Of a stretch of DNA of 11,683 nt, positions 8,019-11,683 are shown piece after piece. The translations under genes were made by a program, and so were the position numbers. Below the pieces are notes generated by a model that was not told the DNA's origin, ran no database searches, and saw only the letters and a program-made list of their open reading frames with translations. This DNA is from an uncultured Lachnospiraceae bacterium. GTDB lineage: Bacteria; Bacillota; Clostridia; Lachnospirales; Lachnospiraceae. The stretch lies in contig CALGGL010000293.1 of the NCBI GenBank assembly GCA_937915975.1, positions 1 through 11,683 of the forward strand, in the 5' to 3' direction. The number at the start of each line of letters is the position of its first letter. Position 1 is the stretch's first letter.

Positions 8019-11000
8019 TTATTTTTCAAGATATAATCCGCAAACAGCCTCAGTTATGGCCTCGGCGAGTTTTTCCTGATATTTATCATCCACAAGTTTT
8101 GCGGTTTCCTCGGGATTACTTAAAAATCCACATTCAATTATAACCGCAGGACATGCGCTCTTTCTTAAAATATAATAATCATCACACGCCTTTGCCTTAC
8201 GATTGTTTTCGGCATCCGCATATTCCTTTATACAGTCTTGTATTTCTTTTGCAAGAAGCATGCTTTGCTCCGAGCTGCCATAATAAAATACCTGTGCCCC
8301 TTTTACTCTTTTGTCGCTGTAACTGTTTTGATGAATGCTAATCAAAAGATCCGCTCCGCTTTCATTTACAAGCTCCATTCGATTTATCATATCTGATTTT
8401 TTCTTATTTGCAGCACCTGTCTCGGCAAGACAGACATCGCTGTCTCTTGTAAGAATGACTCTGATACCCTTTTTCTCCAACTGACTCTTTAGTTTCAAAG
8501 CAATTGCAAGGTTTACGTCCTTTTCAAGTATTCCGTCCTGACTTACCTTTCCCGGATCATTTCCGCCGTGACCTGCATCTATTACAACGGTAAGAATTTC
8601 CTTTTTTTCACTTGCATTTTCTATTTCATTTTTTAAATTATTCAAATTATTTTTTTCTTTATTATTATTAATATTACTATTGTTATCCGCATTATTATAA
8701 GTAATATTAATTTTTAGATTTTTATTATTTTCATTTTTTGTATTTTGTTCATCATTTTTCTTCAAATTATATGATTTTATATTATCAGTATCAGTATTTA
8801 TATAAGGTTTATTTATTTGATTTTCTATTTTTTGATTGTTATTATTATTATTTTTAAATGAATTATTTAAATTTACTTTAGGTATATTTATTACTTGTTC
8901 TTTTGGTAAATTATAATTTTGTTCTTTAGGTTTATCTTTTGTTTTTTCGGTGTTTCTTTCTTTATTTATATTTATATTTTTATCTTTATCATTTTTTTCG
9001 ACTTTGTTTTCAACTTTATTTTTATCTTTAGGGTTTTCTAGATATTTATTAGTAATTATATTTATAGTTTTATTATTTGCATTATTATTATCTTTATTTT
9101 TGTTTTTATTTTTATCAATAATTTTATCAATGATTTTATTAATATTATTATTTTTATATTTATTTTCACTTTTAAGACCATTTTTATTTGTATGTTTGCC
9201 TGTGTTCTTATTATTAATTATATCTTTATTTTTGTCCATTATTTTTATTATAACATTATCATATTTTTTATCGTTACTATTAATTACATTTACATTATCA
9301 TATTTTTTATCTTTGCTTTTATTATTATCTATAACATTATTTTTGTTATTATTTTTATCAATAATTTTATCTTTTGTTTTGTCTTTGTTTTTATTGTTAT
9401 CTATAAATGAATTTTTGTTACTATTTTTATCTAAAATATTATCTTTTGTTTTCTCTTTGTTTTTATTAGTATCTATAAATGAATTTTTATTACTATTTTT
9501 ATCAGTAATTTTATCTTTTGTTTTATCCTGATATTTATTTAAATTATTATCTTTATTTGTTTCTTTATTTATATCTTTATTAATAACTTTAGGAATATTT
9601 TTGTTTTTATCTATATCTTTATATTTATCAATATATTTTTCTTTAATTTTATTACTTATTTCATCTATATTTATATCATTATTTTTATTTTTAACTTTAT
9701 CAATATTTTTATCTTTATCTTTATCATTTGTTTTTATTATTACTTTATTAATATTTTTATCTTTATCTTTATCATTTGTTTTTATTATCACTTTATCTTT
9801 TATTTTATCCTTATTTTTATCTTTGTCATTTTTATCAACTTTTGTTTTATCTTTCAAATTATCTAAATAAGTATCTTTAAATACAACTATATTTTTATTA
9901 ATATTATTATCTTTGTTTTTATCTATATTTTTATCTTTAAGTTTATCTCTATTTTTATCATTAATTTCATTTTTATTTATATTATTTATATCATTAATTT
10001 TTATATTAACTTTATCATTATTTTTATTTTTATTTGGCTCTATAATTTTATTATTATCTTGATTTTTATTTATATATTTATTTTCATCTAGGTTTTTATC
10101 TTTATTTATATTTTTATCATCAATTTTATATTTATTTTTATCCTCATTTTTATCTTTATTTATATTTTTATCATCTTTTTTATCTCTGCTTTTATCTCTT
10201 ATTTTATCTTTTTCATTTTCTTTTGGTAATACTTCTTTTATTTGATCTTTATTATTTTCTTTTGGTTTTGCTTTGTCTATTAGAGTATTATTTATATTTT
10301 CATCTGTGTAATTTATTCTTAAAGGGAACTTATTACTATCTTTTTTAACTGTTTTAACTGGTTTATGCTCAAAATAAGTGGTTTTACTTGTTGAAATTTT
10401 ATTTTTTTTTGTAACAGGATATTCTCTTGGAATTATTTCATTATTTTCTTCGTTATTATTTTTTATTCTTTTACTTACATGATATTTCGATACATCAAGT
10501 TTAATTTCTTGGAATTTACCTTGACCTCTTAGTTTTATATTTTTTTCTCTTTTATTCACGTAATAACAAGCATATTTTTCGGTTGAATATGAAAATTGAT
10601 CATTTAAATTACTCAAATTTATTATTTTTCCTTTATTAACATTAATAATATGATTGTCATCATTAACATTTTTATTTTCTATTATTTTTGAATCCATTGA
10701 TTTATTGTTATTATTATAATATTTATTATGAGAATTCGAATTTATACTGGTTAAGTTACCTTTATCCGATTCATCATTATTGTTATTGATATATTTATCA
10801 TCCTTAATAGTATTATAATTATTTTGATTATTAATTCTCAAATCGTTTATAGAAACACTTCCTTTATTTGTATTATGATTATTAATATTTTTATATTTAT
10901 GTTCTTTGTTTTGATTCCTATCTGTAAAAGTTTCTTTTTTGATTATTTTTTGATATTTATTATTAGTATTATTACTATTATACAATGAATTATTATAATA

Positions 11001-11390
11001 ATAATTATTTGCAGATAATTTTTGGGTTGGCTTGGTGGATTCGAAATTTCTTTTTTTATTTAATGTTGAATTTCGATGATTATTTCCATCTCTAATCATA
11101 CCATTTCTTGAATAGTCATTTTTTGTATTAGTATTAAAATATTTATGTTGATAATTATCATCATAAATAATATTTGTTATTTTATAATTATTCAGACTAT
11201 TATTATAAATTCCTATATCATTTAAAACAATTTTATCTCGATTTATTTTACTAGTATTAGTATTATAATTATGTTGACCATAATTATCATTTGAAATATA
11301 AGCAGAAACCCTTTTACTATGCAATGAATATGGTGATTCTTCTTGATAATAATCATCATCCGACATATAATAATTATTATTCATATTCAT
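8019..11390 (-). CDS. N-acetylmuramoyl-L-alanine amidase (Amidase_3) with ~930-residue Asn/Lys/Asp-rich N-terminus
   Basis: Amidase_3 enzymes are zinc hydrolases that cut the bond between N-acetylmuramic acid and L-alanine in peptidoglycan. Residues about 932-1121 form a complete domain with DAGHGG (zinc ligand His941), Glu956 in GILEKDVNLA, SIHQNS (His1020) and catalytic Glu1086 in IIECGFLSN, so the enzyme looks active. Residues 1-930 are low complexity. About 1-260 are rich in Asn, Tyr and Ser. About 265-360 are less repetitive and include the segment's only Cys (275). About 380-925 are dominated by DKN, KDKN and NKNK runs with several in-frame tandem repeats. No signal peptide or hydrophobic segment is visible, and no internal Met precedes the enzyme domain. 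Codons are almost all A/T-ending up to about 8625, then become like the neighbours. The ATG lacks its own Shine-Dalgarno. Typical CwlD/AmiC-like amidases are 200-500 residues. The domain call is firm; export and the start are unclear. Confidence 0.85.
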   Translation of the reverse strand: MNMNNNYYMSDDDYYQEESPYSLHSKRVSAYISNDNYGQHNYNTNTSKINRDKIVLNDIGIYNNSLNNYKITNIIYDDNYQHKYFNTNTKNDYSRNGMIRDGNNHRNSTLNKKRNFESTKPTQKLSANNYYYNNSLYNSNNTNNKYQKIIKKETFTDRNQNKEHKYKNINNHNTNKGSVSINDLRINNQNNYNTIKDDKYINNNNDESDKGNLTSINSNSHNKYYNNNNKSMDSKIIENKNVNDDNHIINVNKGKIINLSNLNDQFSYSTEKYACYYVNKREKNIKLRGQGKFQEIKLDVSKYHVSKRIKNNNEENNEIIPREYPVTKKNKISTSKTTYFEHKPVKTVKKDSNKFPLRINYTDENINNTLIDKAKPKENNKDQIKEVLPKENEKDKIRDKSRDKKDDKNINKDKNEDKNKYKIDDKNINKDKNLDENKYINKNQDNNKIIEPNKNKNNDKVNIKINDINNINKNEINDKNRDKLKDKNIDKNKDNNINKNIVVFKDTYLDNLKDKTKVDKNDKDKNKDKIKDKVIIKTNDKDKDKNINKVIIKTNDKDKDKNIDKVKNKNNDINIDEISNKIKEKYIDKYKDIDKNKNIPKVINKDINKETNKDNNLNKYQDKTKDKITDKNSNKNSFIDTNKNKEKTKDNILDKNSNKNSFIDNNKNKDKTKDKIIDKNNNKNNVIDNNKSKDKKYDNVNVINSNDKKYDNVIIKIMDKNKDIINNKNTGKHTNKNGLKSENKYKNNNINKIIDKIIDKNKNKNKDNNNANNKTINIITNKYLENPKDKNKVENKVEKNDKDKNININKERNTEKTKDKPKEQNYNLPKEQVINIPKVNLNNSFKNNNNNNQKIENQINKPYINTDTDNIKSYNLKKNDEQNTKNENNKNLKINITYNNADNNSNINNNKEKNNLNNLKNEIENASEKKEILTVVIDAGHGGNDPGKVSQDGILEKDVNLAIALKLKSQLEKKGIRVILTRDSDVCLAETGAANKKKSDMINRMELVNESGADLLISIHQNSYSDKRVKGAQVFYYGSSEQSMLLAKEIQDCIKEYADAENNRKAKACDDYYILRKSACPAVIIECGFLSNPEETAKLVDDKYQEKLAEAITEAVCGLYLEK
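9253..9311 (-). repeat. Direct repeat, 39-bp period, inside the amidase N-terminus
   Basis: A 20-nt sequence occurs identically at 9253-9272 and 9292-9311. It encodes KKYDNV twice, 13 residues apart. The period is a multiple of three, so the frame is kept. Confidence 0.85.
9295..9530 (-). repeat. 72-bp tandem repeat inside the amidase N-terminus
   Basis: Two clear 72-bp units (9367-9438 and 9439-9510) are flanked on the low-coordinate side by a more degenerate unit and on the other by a partial one. Each encodes a 24-residue unit of the form DKNSNKNSFIDxNKNKxKTK (first 20 residues). The spacing was checked by three occurrences of TTATCTTTTGTTTT at 9367, 9439 and 9511. Confidence 0.9.
9694..9789 (-). 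repeat. 48-bp tandem duplication inside the amidase N-terminus
   Basis: Two adjacent 48-bp units differ at only two positions and encode VIIKTNDKDKDKNINK and its near copy (16 residues each). The high identity in otherwise diverged low-complexity sequence suggests a recent in-frame duplication. Confidence 0.92.
10093..10175 (-). repeat. 54-bp period direct repeat inside the amidase N-terminus
   Basis: A 29-nt stretch occurs identically at 10093-10121 and 10147-10175, encoding DDKNINKDKN twice, 18 residues apart. The period is again a multiple of three. Confidence 0.85.
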
Positions 11391-11413
11391 ATATTGATCA
11401 TTATTTGTCCCAT
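11387..11413 (-). other. Eight-codon leader ORF overlapping the amidase start
   Basis: The minus strand has GGAG (11423-11420), 6 nt, then a short ORF reading MGQIMINI with its TGA overlapping the amidase ATG as ATGA (11390-11387). This is the only good Shine-Dalgarno near the amidase start, so the short ORF may carry ribosomes to it by translational coupling. A sequencing or assembly indel that splits the true start is the main alternative. The layout is seen; the role is inference. Confidence 0.4.
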
Positions 11414-11639
11414 ATATTACTCCAAAATCAACATTATCATAGGATTTTTCTTTTTTGTTCTAAATATATTTGAAAATAATTATTAATAACATTCTTACAA
11501 TATTTTTGTTATATTTTTTGAAATCATTCGTTGACCTCATTTTAATGAATAATTATTTTATTTATTTTATGTCATAAATAATTTAAATCGTCATTATAAA
11601 TATTTATTTTAATTAAATTTATCAACGAATTTATTTTTT
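11391..11639. other. Very AT-rich intergenic region upstream of the amidase gene
   Basis: Apart from the short leader ORF at 11387-11413, I see no gene, RNA or terminator on either strand here. No convincing promoter was found: the best minus-strand candidate, TTGTAA with a TATTTT 16 nt later, is weak. A 9-bp inverted repeat, ATTCGTTGA (11526-11534) and TCAACGAAT (11622-11630), is present but could be chance. Confidence 0.6.
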
Positions 11640-11683
11640 ATTGGGGATTGGGGATTGGGGATTGGGGATTGGGGATTGGGGAT
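11640..11683. repeat. Heptanucleotide tandem repeat (ATTGGGG)n with G-quadruplex potential
   Basis: Six perfect copies of ATTGGGG plus AT run to the window edge, so the full length is unknown. The plus strand has six G4 tracts separated by ATT, which meets the standard G-quadruplex pattern. It is the only GC-rich patch in the right-hand 3 kb, and I did not notice the unit elsewhere in the window. It lies about 250 bp upstream of the amidase start, with the C-rich strand as the amidase coding strand. Confidence 0.97.

Noticed and set aside
8950..9531. Long plus-strand ORF encoding a very hydrophobic Leu/Ile/Phe protein that looks like a membrane protein.
   Set aside because: It is the antisense of the Lys/Asn/Asp-rich repeat; reverse complements of those codons give Phe, Leu and Ile. 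It has no ribosome binding site, and the minus frame is continuous with the amidase domain.
9253..10175. Regularly spaced repeats that might suggest a CRISPR array or a minisatellite.
   Set aside because: The units are adjacent without unique spacers of constant length, periods differ, and all keep the amidase reading frame, so they are intragenic coding repeats.
11526..11630. 9-bp inverted repeat ATTCGTTGA / TCAACGAAT, possible operator or element end.
   Set aside because: The arms are 87 bp apart and do not extend; no transposase, target duplication or known operator is nearby.

Overview
The window looks like chromosome from a low-GC Firmicute of class Clostridia, most likely a motile Lachnospiraceae (Lachnospira/Eubacterium-like). 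This rests on the conserved gene order hpf-secA-prfB, a SecA ending in a CxCx8CC zinc motif, Gram-positive style SH3b-NlpC/P60 and Amidase_3 wall hydrolases, a YjfB-family motility protein and a CheW. The genus assignment is inference. Every convincing gene is on the minus strand, so genes read from high to low coordinates.

Right-hand part (about 7590-11683). At the very edge is a perfect heptanucleotide tandem repeat, GGGGATT, with six G4 tracts (11640-11683), running off the window. About 250 bp of very AT-rich DNA follows. Then comes a 1123-codon ORF (11390-8019) whose last ~190 residues are a complete Amidase_3 N-acetylmuramoyl-L-alanine amidase. Its first ~930 residues are Asn/Lys/Asp-rich low-complexity sequence that grows by in-frame tandem duplication. 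No signal peptide or membrane segment is visible. Next is a 63-residue YjfB-family gene with its own promoter and terminator.

Middle part (about 5369-7577). A secreted SH3b-SH3b-NlpC/P60 endopeptidase gene has a near-consensus sigma-A promoter, a WalR-like direct repeat in its leader and a terminator. The long-form hibernation factor gene hpf follows. Its best promoter candidate lies inside the preceding terminator, and hpf ends at a strong intrinsic terminator.

Left-hand part (1-5447). A promoter precedes a probable operon secA-prfB-cheW-hom. secA encodes the translocation ATPase. prfB encodes release factor 2 and carries the classical in-frame UGA with a CUU UGA C programmed +1 frameshift. 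cheW encodes a chemotaxis adaptor whose ribosome binding site is built into the last codons of prfB. hom encodes homoserine dehydrogenase and is cut by the left edge. The operon links secretion, termination, chemotaxis coupling and Asp-family amino-acid synthesis only by co-transcription; I see no common biochemical theme.

The most unusual item is the amidase with the giant low-complexity N-terminus, together with its odd start region and the G-quadruplex-type repeat upstream. The rest is largely conserved housekeeping with some regulatory points worth checking.
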